Of a DNA stretch of 64,000 nucleotides, positions 45,969-57,590 are shown in pieces; positions within the stretch are counted from its first letter, which is position 1; each line of letters opens with the position of its first letter. The translations under genes were made by a program, and so were the position numbers. The notes beneath the pieces are model-generated. The model saw nothing but the letters and a program-made list of their open reading frames with translations. It did no database searches and had not been told where the DNA came from. The stretch spans positions 106,770 through 170,769 of the forward strand of contig JAEUWP010000178.1 of NCBI GenBank assembly GCA_018524725.1, written 5' to 3'. The stretch is from Podaxis mareebaensis. Its lineage: Eukaryota; Basidiomycota; Agaricomycetes; Agaricales; Agaricaceae.

Positions 45969-48187
45969 ATGAATCCAATGCCCAATCGATTAGGACTTGG
46001 TCTGCGTCCCCCTTTGCCGTCTTACGGCCAGGGTCCCTCAATGCAGGCTCTTGCACAGCAGCAGCAAATGCAATACATGCAACAACCAAAGACGGCAACC
46101 CTGTTTGTCGGCTCAATATCTGGTGGCATCACCGATGCCTTTCTGAACCAACTCCTCGGGGTATGTTGGCCGATATGTCCTTGTTAACTTGGAGGGGTCG
46201 GTGACCTTACCCTTTGTCCTCAGGCATGTGGTCCGATCAAATCATTCAAGCGCCTCATTACTCCTGCTATGAAACCTCAAGGCTTCGGTTTTGCAGAATT
46301 TGAAGACCCGAGCGGCGCTCTACGTGCTTTGGAACTGTTGGAAGGCGTTGAGTTGCCGGCGTTAGAGGATGGTTGTGTGAATAAAAAGCTAGTGGTGCGT
46401 TTCGTCCAACAGTCTCCTTCCCTGCAAACCTACGTCGGAATATAGGTAAAGCCAGATGAGAAAACTCGTCTATTCTTGGATGGGTACAAGGCCCATCGCG
46501 TCCCAACAGAGGTAAGGCAATTTGTTCATGTATACTTTCACCACTTACAGGTTTCACCCGTTTTCAGGCCGATGAGACGGCTAAGCAACAAGCAAAAGCA
46601 AAGATTGACGAGCTCGTGGCGGATATACACCGTATATCACAAGAAGCAACGAATAGCGGGTTACTCGACAAAGAAAAATACGTTATCCCACCTCATTTGC
46701 ACGACCTCCAAGAGGCAGACTTACCCGAAACTCAGCGAGGGCTCGTCATCTCCGAAATTGCACAATTCCGAGAACGCGCGGCCAAACGCGAACGCGAGAA
46801 GATGCGTGATGTTCGAGAGAGCATTCCTGTTCTCACTGGTATTCCAAGTGGCCCAAAAGCCCGGGAATGGGGGAAATCACAAGGTCCCGGCCAGTCGTCA
46901 CCTGTTAACCTGAAACAGCAAGGTTTTGGTAAGGGTACGCAAGGCTACAACAAGCCAGTTGGTTTTGTCAGGGCTGAGGAGGGGAGCCGTTCTCCAGATG
47001 AAGTGCAGTCTGTGAGGAACAAGACGGATGAGGAGTTGGAGGCAGAGCGCAAAGAGGCGCGTCGGCGAGAGGAAGAACTTTCTTTCCGTGATGTAAGTAT
47101 CACGACATGTTTCGGGTTTATTGGTTTTGACCTGGGCAACAGCGTGAACGTCGATACGAGCCTCGTGAACGAAATCGGATCCAGGCTCTGGAAAGGGCTA
47201 TTGCTCGGGAACGTAGCATCAGAGAATCGGAGGAGCGGGAAAGGGTTGAGATGCGTGCACGGTTGGATGTTTGGGACGATGACGAGAGCGACGAGATGTT
47301 CTACGTTGACCGGTGCGTATCACTAGCCGGTAATGGGGTAATGGTATTCACACGCGGTATTCCAGTTCGAGATGGCGTGCTTTGAGAGCACGCAGACTTG
47401 AGGCAGAAGAAGCCGCGGATGAGAAATCCAGACGATACGAGGAGCAAGAAGCTGAAAATCTCAGGCGAGAATCGGAAGACTTCCTGGCACGGCAGATGGA
47501 TGAGATGCAGGCATTGGCCGAAGAACAGCGTAAAGCTGGTCTTTTGCTTGATGACGGTGCGCCTGTCAAGCTCAATGTGTCGATTGCTGGTGCTGGCACC
47601 AAAGAAAAAGAACCACCCGCCAAGGAGAAGGCAGCGGTATTCAATGAGGAAGATGACGACGAAGACGGCATCAAGAAGCGCAAGGTACCGCTTGTCAAGC
47701 TCGATTTCAGTGTTGCAGAAAGTAGCGAGCAAGCGAAAGAGAGGCTGGAGAAAATTAAGTTGTCGGTGCCACATGACAAGGAGTCACTGTTCAAGGCGAA
47801 AGTCCGGTGGGATGGCTTATCCGATGTGGGTTTATTTTCATTGTCACGTTTTCTATTACTGATATATGGTTTCAGTCTGTGATTGATCGTAAATTGGAAC
47901 CTCTCATCAAGCGTCTTATGGTCAAATACCTCGGTGAAATGGAGGAGGATGATTTGATCATGTTCGTCCTTGAACATCTGAAAGATCATAAAGGCCCACA
48001 GAAACTTGTGGAAGGATTGGAACCGGTGAGTCTTGCCCGTACTGTATTAATATTACCCTGATGTAAGGGACGGTAGGTGCTAGAAGAGGAAGCTGTTGAG
48101 TTCACTATCAGCTTGTGGCGTCAAATCATTTTCGAAAGTATGGCGTATGGAGAGGGCATACTGACAGAGAAGATGCTTGTGGATTAA
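45969..48187 (+). CDS. RBM25-like splicing factor (RRM + PWI)
   Basis: A nuclear U1-snRNP-associated splicing regulator. The ATG at 45969 opens MNPMPNRLGLGLRPPLPSYG, Gln/Met-rich. The RRM (about residues 42-125) contains TATLFVGSISGGITDAFLNQ (RNP2) and PQGFGFAEFEDPSGALRALE (RNP1). The next exon starts VKPDEKTRLFLDGYKAHR, followed by a long charged R/E-rich middle (RERAAKREREKMRDV, ADEKSRRYEEQEAENLR). The C-terminal PWI-like domain is FKAKVRWDGLSDSVIDRKLE, continued by KRLMVKYLGEMEEDDLIMFV. It ends ILTEKMLVD, TAA 48185-48187. About 650 aa with at least seven introns. The domain order RRM-RE-PWI matches RBM25/Snu71 relatives. Confidence 0.88.
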
Positions 48188-49405
48188 AGGGGCAGGGAAC
48201 TCGGACTCTTTTGGTGATGCGACTCCACTGTGGAGCGTAGGTGCGTTGTGTAGTTTTAGTATTGGGCGCCTTTCTGCTGAGGTAGATTTGTCGTGGCCTG
48301 AGTGCGAGTATTATCAAGAGTGCAAACGCGCTGGTGCTGCAGACAGGGGGGGTCCTAGTATCGAGAGATACTCTGATGCGTCGTGAGTTCGCCACCCTTC
48401 GCTTTCGTCTGTGGATAATACCGTTTTCGCGTGTACAATGGCATGATGTTCAGACCCTACAGCAGAAGGAAACTTGCTAAGTTTCGGGATTCGGTACACG
48501 TATGTCGATCGTTGCCCAGAAAATGACGTTGTTTCCGATCCAGCATTTAGTCTATGTAATCCGCTACTCTCGGACGTACCTTGATGATTGATCAGAAGAC
48601 CGGAGTATGGAAGTTCTTCAGGGTGACAACGGTGAGCTTGATCTTTCATGCGGAATCACCCGTGTTATGTGCTTTCTGTGATGGAACTGCTGACAGGAGC
48701 AGTAAATAACAACCATAACAACCATGACACTTCACGCGATCTTAGTGCTTCTATTGATGCGGACATCCTTACATGTCTTCCATCTACATTCAACAAACAC
48801 AACCCTTAGCAAATACACGTTCATAGAACATCAGAGAACATCCCCCTTTTTCGTGGAATGGTCGTTTCATTTTGCTCGAGTTTCGATCAAATCTACCTCG
48901 AAACCTAACAAAAGGGGGCCGGGCTGGGTCGGGATCCGAACACAAGATGTAAGACCAGTGTGTTGCTCAGTAGGGTTTAAATCGCACATTTGAGTTTACC
49001 CCAAGATGTTGTGTCTGAGGACGGAAGCGGTGTTAAAAGCCGATAGCCAAGCGGGGTTGAAGTGTGTTGGTACGCGCTAAACGTTCAACTGGACATGTGG
49101 ACCCCCTATTCGCACCCCACATTCGCTACTGATGTGGTCATCATGATGTCTTGGTCAACAACCCCCAACCTCTCGACCCTTTTACTTACGTTGACGTACT
49201 TGGTCTCAAAACTATTTCTGGAATGTGCTTGATACTAATCAAAAAAGAATCCTACCTCCGGGGCTGTAATGCGGGGGGTGGGGAAGTTTTCAGTATATTA
49301 ATCGTAGCGGTCCACATGGAGCCCCCGCCTTCGCATCTCGGACCCTCTCGGACCTCGCCCTAGCCTTCGAAGTCGAACCTTAGGTCTACAGCGTTCGCAG
49401 AGTCG
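48188..49405. other. 1.2-kb intergenic region with a tRNA-like remnant
   Basis: No gene is supported. Between 48922 and 48990 the minus strand carries a stretch resembling the 3' half of a tRNA (listed in the findings). Otherwise it includes the trehalase promoter. ATTAATCGTAGC near 49300 is the only AT patch near the start codon. Confidence 0.35.
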
Positions 49406-52405
49406 ATGACCATGTTCCCTGCTACTGTGAAGCTCGTGTGTCTACTCCAAGCATCCCTCTTGGTTCTAGCACAGAGTTCGACCACCGCTCCTCCATCTCT
49501 GACCCTCTCAACCGCAGTCGCTACCGCTACTGCACCTGCGGATGCCACACTACCATCTCAGGCCGCTCTGCCTCCCAAACAGGCCTGGTGCCCTTCTGAG
49601 ATCTTCTGTCCCGGATCAGTGAGTAGTCTTATGGAGCACCTTCGTGATTTCCTGTTCAACACCTCCTGTCCTTTTCCTTTAGTTACTCCAAACGGTCAAC
49701 CTCGCGCACTTATTCCCTGACGACAAGACTTTCGTCGATAAAGTAAGTTGGTCTATTCCTACCCTGGCACCCCCATCAGATTTTGACGCTCGTGATACAC
49801 TCTTCAGCCCACGAGCAAGCCCCCGCAGGAGGTTTTGGCAGACTTTCGGAACATCTCCTCCCCCAACATCACTTTCGGCCAGGTCCTTAATTTCGTCGAG
49901 CAGGACTTTTCTGGAGAAGGCCGTGAGCTTGAGGCTCTCGCATTACCGAATTTCAATCCGAATCCTGCCTTCTTGAACAATGTCACGAATCCTTTGGTCC
50001 GCGCATGGTCGCAGACCGTGCATGGCTATTGGACACAACTTATCCGAGGAACCAATGACTCCGCATTGTGCGGTCCGGGGTCGAACTGCGAGAGTTCTTT
50101 GATCCCCTTGAACCATACGTTCGTCGTTCCAGGTCAGTAGTGGACTTGGCTGTTTAGGGTCTTATCGGTGACCAAACTGAACTCTCCATTCCAGGTGGCC
50201 GTTTCAGGGAACAATACTACTGGGATAGTTTCTGGATTGTCGAAGGTCTCCTTGAATCGGAACTCTTCGATATTGTCAATGCTACCCTCCAAAATTTCAT
50301 GGATGAACTGGACACCATTGGCTTTATCCCCAATGGTGGCCGTATTTACTGTGCGTATCTCCTTGGACTTGCCTAGATCTGCAACAACTAACCGCTTCCG
50401 GCAGATTTGGACCGATCCCAACCTCCCCTCTTCATCCAGATGCTTTTCCGCTATGTCAGTGTCACAGGGGATAGGTCTATCTTGAGAAGAGCCCTCCCTC
50501 TTGCTGAGGTGATTCCCTTCCTGTCCTGCGTTTCATCATTATACTGAGATTTGTAACAGAAAGAGTTCCAATGGTGGCGTGATAACCGCTCTGTTAACGT
50601 TACAAGTCCCTTCACAAATCGTACCCACCTCGTGTACCGCTACAATGTGAACAATAGTGCTCCCCGCCCTGAATCCTATCGGACTGGTAAGATAGACCCT
50701 AATTTAGCAGACAGCGCTTCTGACAAGGATATGGCATAGACTATTTGATTGCAAATGATCCTGAGATTGACCCTCCTCTCAATGAGACACAAAAGGCTGC
50801 TTTGTACGCTGAGTTTGCCACCGGCGCTGAGAGCGGTGAGTTAGGCAACAGTAAATATTTAGAAGCAAGTCCTAATGCAACTTTAGGCTGGGACTACACG
50901 CTGAGGTGGTTTACAGACGGGGATAATGATGGATCCCTGCGGAATTTAGGTGTTCGCAACCTAATTGCCGTCGATCTTAACAGCATCCTATGTAGGTGTC
51001 ATTGCTTGTTCATCAAGTTGCGATCCTTATGGCCTTTACAGACCGAAACTATATCATTCTTGCCAACCTTTATGGTTCCTCAAACAGGACCCGGGCGAAC
51101 GCTCATCGCGCTGCTGCCGCTGCTCTTCGTACTGCCGTCCTAGACCTTCTATGGGATGCCGACAGGGTAAGCCTTCCTTCTCACGTAATGGTTCGGGCCT
51201 TGCTAACTGCAATAGCTTGCGTTCTATGACTTCAATCTCGCCACCAACCAAAGGAAGAACTTCTTCAGCGTTGCCACCTTTTATCCCTTGTGGAGTGGCA
51301 TTATACCCGACGTCATCCTCCGCAATGAGACTGCTGCCTTTGGTCACTTCGCATCAGTTAACCTTGTTCTGAACCGTTACAATGGTACATTCCCTACTAC
51401 CTTGGTTGACAGTGGTCTGCAATGGTGCGCATCTAGTGCCTGATCCTATGGTTTTATGAATTTGATCTCATTACCTTGCGATAGGGATGCTCCCAACACT
51501 TGGGCACCTCATCAGTACATCGTCCTTCAGGCGTTGCGCGCCTTGCCCTCCAATGTCTCCTCAGGAGCTCTTCCAACTCCAGGTAGTGGCAGATCGACCT
51601 ATGATTTGATCCCAACTGGTCAACTCGCCCTCACCGAGGACCAGCTTCCTCAACAACCTAAGCTCAACCACGCGGATGGAAACTTCACGTCTACTGGTCC
51701 TGGCGCTGACGTCAATGCACTGAATGGCACCGTTGTTAACGGTGGTAATGCTACTGAAGGCGAGGGATGGGGCCCTCTCCTCCAGAGGGAACTTGCGAAT
51801 AGGTATATAGCAAGTGCATTCTGCAGCTGGTATGTGAGCAATATACGATTTCGCATCTTGAGTACTGACGTCATGTATTAGGAGGGCAACGGGAGGCTCT
51901 ATTGAGGGTATCTTACCGAGACTTTCGGATGCCGAGCTGAACATCACACAAAGCATCAACAATACTGGCAATGTACGTTTCCCTTACTTGATATCACGTC
52001 CGTATCTTGACGTTGGGAATAGATGTTCGAGAAATTTTCATCTATCGACGTCGATTCAGCTGGAAGAGGAGGCGAATATGTCGTTCAGGCACGTAAACCA
52101 AAGCCTTTTGTTTTGTAGCTTTTTTTGACACTTTCCACCTCTACTTACAGGCCGGCTTCGGTTGGACTAATGGTGTTGTCCTATGGATCGCGAGCAACTA
52201 TGGTAATCAGCTCAACGCTCCTCAATGTCCTGATCTTCTGGTCGAGACAGCTGGCGGTGGCAACACTTCATCTGGCGATAATAATACTTCATCCGGTGAC
52301 GGTAACACTTCGCCTGGTGGTAGTAACAGTTCGTCTGCTCGTTTGAATGCCACCCCAACACTCTGGGCGATGTCCATCCTAACGCTCGTTGTTGCTTTGT
52401 TGTAA
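49406..52405 (+). CDS. Secreted/GPI-anchored trehalase (GH37)
   Basis: Hydrolyses trehalose to two glucoses at the cell surface. The ATG at 49406 begins a signal peptide (MTMFPATVKLVCLLQASLLV) with cleavage after VLAQS. The mature chain includes AWCPSEIFCPGS. After splicing it carries trehalase signature 1, GGRFREQYYWDSFWIVEGL (joined near 50135-50195), and the second conserved block QWDAPNTWAPHQYIVLQALR near 51480. A further block is GRGGEYVVQAGFGWTNGV. Many N-glycosylation sites (NxS/T) are present. The C-terminus is a repeat-like Ser/Gly/Asn linker (GDNNTSSGDGNTSPGGSN) followed by a hydrophobic end (WAMSILTLVVALL), which fits a GPI signal. About 760 aa with around 12 introns. An alternative start two codons downstream (49412) is possible. 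Confidence 0.9.
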
Positions 52406-52757
52406 TATACCTCTTAAGATTTTGTACACGATACCACTAGTCGAGTGTAGGAGGAATTCGGATTGTATTGTTGGTCTCGAAACGTGATGATGCACGGACT
52501 ATCCTATAACCTTACACCAGGTTGATACACACGCTTCGGGTTGGGAGGTGGTATATGGTCCTTGGCTGGTTCCGTTACCTATTCCATGTGACGCTTCTTA
52601 TTTGTTGAAGAATTTCGTGTTACGATTATGGGACCCCACAGCTTCAAATCAATCAGCAGAACAAAAAAATGCACCTTCATCCTTTGTAAGGAACGTGAAC
52701 ACGCAAGTACAAGGCCAAAAGTTACAACTCAACATCGATGTCTCGGAGTAGTAAATA
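52406..52757. other. Convergent spacer between trehalase and lysozyme
   Basis: About 350 bp, holding 3' UTRs of both genes. The short plus-strand frame at 52548-52751 has no motif. Confidence 0.35.
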
Positions 52758-53618
52758 TCAACATGGGGGATGTGAGATGACGCTCGAAGCAGTCTTGAAC
52801 AAAGCAATCTCATCATTCCTACGATTGACCAATCCTGGCAAAACCTGTCCGCCAGCATAGACCCACTTGGGCAGCTCCTCAGAGGCGACAGTGTTAGGAG
52901 ACTGTCCGGCGTTAAGCCTAGAGATCAAGGTGGAACTCTTGGCATTGCCACACCCAACATTGAAAGCCCAGGAAACGAGTGCACCGTACTGGTTCTCGTT
53001 GAGCCTGATATTGTCATTGATGTAGTCGGAAATGCACTTGGTGTAAGTTGTCAGGTCGGAGTTCAAGAGGGAGGTGGCGGTGGTGGTGGTGAGAGGGAAG
53101 GGGTAAGGGACTTCGCTACAGCCAGAAGTCTGACAGAGATGGCCGTAGCCGACGGTGGGGAGACCGATTGGGTCTGGGGCGGGGCTGGCGACAAAGCCCT
53201 CCCATTTCTTGATGAGGGAGATGGTCGCGGAGTTGACTGGCTTGGGCGAGCAGGAGGAACCAGGCAAGCAGCATTTGAAATCTGTGGGGCCAGGGCAGAG
53301 ACCTACAAGTAGTTGCGATGAGCGTTCTTTCGTCGCTTGAAGAGGTACATAGCGGCTAAACCTACCGGAAGCAGTGTTGCCAGTCGAGCACTGACTGGTC
53401 CAGCGGCAGTTGCCACCAGAACCGCAAGAGGTCTTGTAGCAGCACTTGACGTCGGTAGGGTCGTTAGGGCAGTAGCCAGAAGCATATGAACCACCGGAAG
53501 AAGTGCATGTGGAAGTGGTGAGGCAGACACCAGGAGTGCCGTTGACGGAGCAAGCACCGTTGAGAGCGGCTTGGGCAACTCCAGCAGCAACAAAGAAGAC
53601 AGAAAGTGCCTTGAACAT
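52758..53618 (-). CDS. Secreted lysozyme, GH24 type, with Cys-rich N-terminal module
   Basis: Probably cleaves bacterial peptidoglycan. The ATG at 53618 begins a signal peptide (MFKALSVFFVAAGVAQAALN). A Cys-rich module follows (SVNGTPGVCLTTSTCTSSGG, VKCCYKTSCGSGGNCRW, LCPGPTDFKCCLPGSSC), with cysteine spacing that suggests a small disulphide-bonded unit. The GH24 domain starts ISLIKKWEGFVASPAPDPIG and LPTVGYGHLCQTSGC. The Glu of KWEGF is the expected acid, and the Thr of LPTVGYGH is the third member of the T4-lysozyme-like E..D/T set. It continues NENQYGALVSWAFNVGCGN and ends at 52758. The 63-nt insert in frame at about 53304-53366 has GTAGGT..TGTAG ends and is almost certainly an intron. If retained it would add 21 residues without a stop. 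GH24 genes are common in fungi and often regarded as acquired from bacteria or phage. Confidence 0.87.
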   Translation of the reverse strand: MFKALSVFFVAAGVAQAALNGACSVNGTPGVCLTTSTCTSSGGSYASGYCPNDPTDVKCCYKTSCGSGGNCRWTSQCSTGNTASGRFSRYVPLQATKERSSQLLVGLCPGPTDFKCCLPGSSCSPKPVNSATISLIKKWEGFVASPAPDPIGLPTVGYGHLCQTSGCSEVPYPFPLTTTTATSLLNSDLTTYTKCISDYINDNIRLNENQYGALVSWAFNVGCGNAKSSTLISRLNAGQSPNTVASEELPKWVYAGGQVLPGLVNRRNDEIALFKTASSVISHPPC

Positions 53619-54847
53619 CTCGGTGGATTTGACCAGACATACACTCGTTGTCGCTCATTTTATATGTGAGCATGGGTCAGGGCTCGATGCGAACGGGAGA
53701 ACCATGACCACGCGGAACATGTAGTAGCTCTTGGACGACGTTGACAGACAGGTTGTTCGTCGTAGATTGATTTCGAAAATCGACGCACGCGGGTAAGAAG
53801 ATAACGAAAACTTCAAAATTACCCCGGAGCACATTCGTGGGGCCGAATGATCAGGCGACTAAGTTGGTCAACGTGTGTTCCTGTCATGGTTACGATCTTG
53901 GTTTATGAGTAGGAGGTCCTATCCAAGAAGTTTTGTCCTTGGCGGCCAGGGGAATATTTAGCAGCGTATTATATCCTGGCGTTCAATCACTCCAAGAGAA
54001 CAAACCATATGGCGACGAAGGCGTCGTTGGAATGTAACCACGTGGAATAAGGATCTACATACCTTGTTATACCTATTTCGTTCCCCTTTTGATAGCTCCC
54101 TAGTACTGGAAGACGTCCCATGATAGAAGGTAATTTCGGATAATTGTGTATCTTTTATCTGTTACGGCTTTCTAATCGAAGTACGTTTTAGCCGACGCAA
54201 CATTCACCCAATAAATCGACCGAAACACAAACCCAATCGACCCTCTGCTCAACAGAATAGTAGGCTGAGAGTACAGGCTGTCGTGCAGTGGAAAAGGAGC
54301 AGCGAGGCCTCCTTCCATGTCTTCACGTGTAGACTTGCGCCTCTCTAGCGCTGGTGTATCAGCTAGGTGTAGGGATCGCCAGGGATTACCCTGGATCGCA
54401 TGAGGTTGAGATTCCGGATGATGCCGGTGCGTGTGACCTTAAAGTGAAGACCGAGGCCGGATTTGATTCTTACCGCGACCCTTACATATTGCGACCCACA
54501 TCAGCCTACGATGGTGGTCCGTTTATATGGTGGTCCACCATAAAATGGAACACCATAATCTTGGGTATTTTCACCTACAGCACCACCATGGAGGTATTTG
54601 TCCCGTCGCCGCGGGCGTTTCATAGTCCCGCTTCAGGTCACGAGTCGAATCCCAGGGATGTTTTGGCGCCTGTACCAACTTGTTATTGTACATCTGCTTT
54701 ACGCTGTTCCACTGCTCGACCATGGAAAGACAACAGCGTCCTGGGACAGACTTGCATCATGCCGATACCTTGCCTAATAGCACTTTCTATTCCGGTACGG
54801 TCTCAGGAATTCGAACGGGATGCAGAAAAACGTGTGGACTGATTAAG
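53619..54847. other. 1.2-kb intergenic region, lysozyme and NACHT-gene flanks
   Basis: The plus-strand frame at 54354-54842 has no motif and I do not count it as a gene. A perfect palindrome TATGGTGGTCCACCATA sits at 54526-54542, with a second ATGGTGGTCC 15 bp before it. It includes the lysozyme promoter side and probably the NACHT promoter. Confidence 0.35.
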
Positions 54848-57363
54848 ATGATAGTCAAACCGCAGAGGCCCTCCCTGTCAGTTCGAACTTCAATAGACGA
54901 TCGCATATCAACCCAGAACTCTTCGATAGTCGATATTAATCGAGGTATATTCGTTATCACCTTTACCAAAGTACGGTATTCTGACGGTTCTTCAGCAATC
55001 TCTTCTGATCCGCGTGCGAGCAGCTGGTTTCAGAACGCAAGGAATTTCGTAGTCAGTGAATCAATAATGGGAGAGCGCATAGAAATTAACAACGGTCCAA
55101 ATGGTGAGTAATCCACGAACTACTTAGCCCTGAGCGGTGCGAAGGACTGAAGCCTGAGACATCCTCCAGTGTTGGAAAGGATGCTCAACTACATCATTCC
55201 TGGGGCGGAATTCGACTCCTCCGACCGCGATTATTCCCCTAGATGTCACCCAGGCACCCGAACGCGGTTTCTACAACAGCTTCGCGGGCACATTCATGAT
55301 AGCACCCGACAAGTGAGACTGATCTGGCTATATGGGCCAGCTGGTGTTGGCAAATCTGCGATTATGCAGACACTGGCGGAAACCGAGTCCCCTCGCTCCA
55401 CGTGTGCGACATTATTCTTCTCTCGAACCAATAAACGGGACGACCACAAGAAAGTTTTCACCACCTTGGCGTACGGTCTCGCGGTTGTGAACACGCAATA
55501 TCGCGACCATCTGAAAGATAAACTCAACACCGATCCGACTTTTCTGGCAAAGTCGCTTGAGGAACAATTTAAACGCCTCTTCATAACCCCCTTCACTACC
55601 AATCATATCGATACCGGCTCTCAGCGTTGGGTGGTACTTTTGGATGGCTTGGATGAATGTAACGGCGATAAAGAGCAATGCAGGATACTTGATTTAATTC
55701 GCGACTCCATCATGCAACATGCCACAACCACGCCTTTCATCTGGATCATCGCGAGTCGACCGGAGGCTCATTTGAGGACCTCCTTCACCCAAATTGAAGC
55801 GCAAACCCAGGGTTTCTGGAAGCTCGGAGTTCCCATAGACTCAGACGAGGCCTTGCGAAGTGTGGAGATCTATCTTCGCACCGAGTTCACAAAAATTCAA
55901 CAAAATCACGCAGATTCCATACCTTCTCGCTGGCCCTCCGAGGGCGACTTTCTCAAAGTCTTGACCTCCTCTTCTGGATTCTTTATCTTTTCCACAACAC
56001 TGATTGGCTATATTTCCGAAGAAGATCCCATGTCTCGCCTCGAACACATCATATCTTCTATCGGTCAGCCGAGGATGGGTGCTGATGACCCTGACCTGGG
56101 GCAGAGGAACCCGTTTGAAGCTCTTGACTTCTTATACGCCAGGATCATGTCAACCCTGTCCTCCAATTCCCTCGGTGTTGTGAAAGCAATTCTCGGCTTC
56201 TATCTCCTTGGAGATATCGCAGTGAAACCCAAAAATTCTCGTTTATCCCCGCTTCCCAGCCTCCTCGAAGTGTGCAACATCTTGGGTTTCAAACGAAATC
56301 TGGCTTACGCCGCTCTTCGCAGGCTGCATTCGGTTCTTCTTATCCCCCCACACGAAGAGGCATACAATAGCAGTGTCCGTTTCCTTCATGCTTCATTCTC
56401 TGATTTCCTTAAAGATAGATCCCGTTCCGGAACTTTCTATATTGACTTGAGTGAAGAACTTGAGGAGATATGGCGATGCTACGTTAGGATTGTCAGGCAG
56501 TCTATGACTTCGGGTATTAAGTCTTCCCTCCGTTTCCATGTGTTCATGCTGATTTATCTTGAGTAGAACATGTCAATGATATCACACTCTCTTGGCAGCC
56601 AGAAGACCCAACCGCTATTGATATCCTTCGAGAAAATTTGCGCTGGACAGCTTGCCACAAATGGTCAGAAATTTTGATGGATTGTTGTCACGAGTGCACT
56701 TCATGTCGGAAAACACCCCCGTACCGTCTTTCGCTGAACACTTCCGAGTTGATCGAAGTCTTCGAGGAGTTCAGCCCAATCTTGTTCAACCCTCGGCTGC
56801 TCAGTGTTGAAGACCTTTGCGACTGGTTTTCAAGAGGCCATGTATGTCATATATCACTTTAACATCAACTGGAGTTTCCATTTCTCATTTATACGTAGGC
56901 GCCAAGTCCACTTCGTCAGAGAGCATTGCTCAGGGAATTCGACTTGAGTAGGCTCTCTGAAGGCGACGTCGATAACATGTTTAGAGGTCTTTCTCTGAGG
57001 ACGTGGGGTCGCTTTGCACTCGCCAGTACATCTTTTCTGGCAGACATTGACTTGACGGTAAGTCCAGATGGCGCATACGAACTCTAACCACCTTGTCTAA
57101 AGCCATCACTTCTCTTTAGGGCCTTAATGAAAACAAGAAACTCTCTAGGAGAAGTCCTGGGCCGGTAAACTGGAGGATACTCAATGAGCTGTTGGAAGCC
57201 AGGGAAATAGATGCACAGCACAACTCAGAGGCCGCTCGGGTAGCAATCATGGGAATCAAACCATCTGACTATTGCGCAATTATCGGGCCTTTGGCAGGAC
57301 ATCCCCGCTTCGCGAGGAAGAGGGTTACGTATCTCATAATTCCTTATGTTGAACCTATTTGAG
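54848..57363 (+). CDS. NACHT-domain NTPase of the basidiomycete NLR-like class
   Basis: The start at 54848 is provisional (first Met of the open frame with support). Exon 1 encodes SWFQNARNFVVSESI and the polar GERIEINNGPN, the usual short N-terminal block of this fungal family. After the intron (about 55103-55168) the NACHT domain reads WLYGPAGVGKSAIMQTLAET (Walker A), WVVLLDGLDECNGDKEQ (Walker B), FIWIIASRPEAHL and FLKVLTSSSGFFIFSTTL. A winged-helix-like part follows with SSVRFLHASFSDFLKDR. The intron at about 56514-56567 joins G|EHVNDITLSWQP, and further exons give APSPLRQRALLREFDLSRLS and WRILNELLEAREIDAQHN, TGA 57361-57363. About 750 aa. No C-terminal repeats (TPR/WD/ankyrin) are seen, so it is a short-form NLR. 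The role is probably in self/non-self recognition or cell death by analogy, not shown. Confidence 0.8.
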
Positions 57364-57487
57364 AGTGTAGTTCGGGTATTTGAACGATGTCCCGGTTAAG
57401 ATGTATTTTATATAGGAATCAGTCTCTTAATTAGATCGCGGAACTTGGACTGATTGTTGAGTGTGTTTTGCAGGGGCATCGTGAATC
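57364..57487. other. Short spacer before the hexamer repeat
   Basis: About 120 bp of 3' flank of the NACHT gene. No other feature is seen. Confidence 0.3.
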
Positions 57488-57590
57488 TCCCGCACCTGCA
57501 CCCGCACCCGCACCTGCACCCGCACCTGCACCCGCACCTGCACCCACACCTGCACCCACACCTGCACCCGCACCCACACCCACACTCTAC
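57488..57590. repeat. Hexameric satellite (CACCTG/CACCCG)n
   Basis: An almost uninterrupted array of 6-bp units alternating CACCTG, CACCCG and CACACC variants for about 100 bp. Every frame stays open, which creates spurious Pro-rich or His-Pro-rich frames on the + strand and Cys-Gly-rich ones on the - strand. It is followed directly by a GT-rich region with GTGTGGCAGCAGTACCAA. Confidence 0.8.

Noticed and set aside
54354..54842. 162-aa open frame on the plus strand, and a tRNA-like GAGTCGAATCCC segment inside it
   Set aside because: No protein motif, and start would be inside the presumed NACHT promoter. The T-arm-like segment lacks a pairing stem and neighbouring arms, so I do not call a tRNA.
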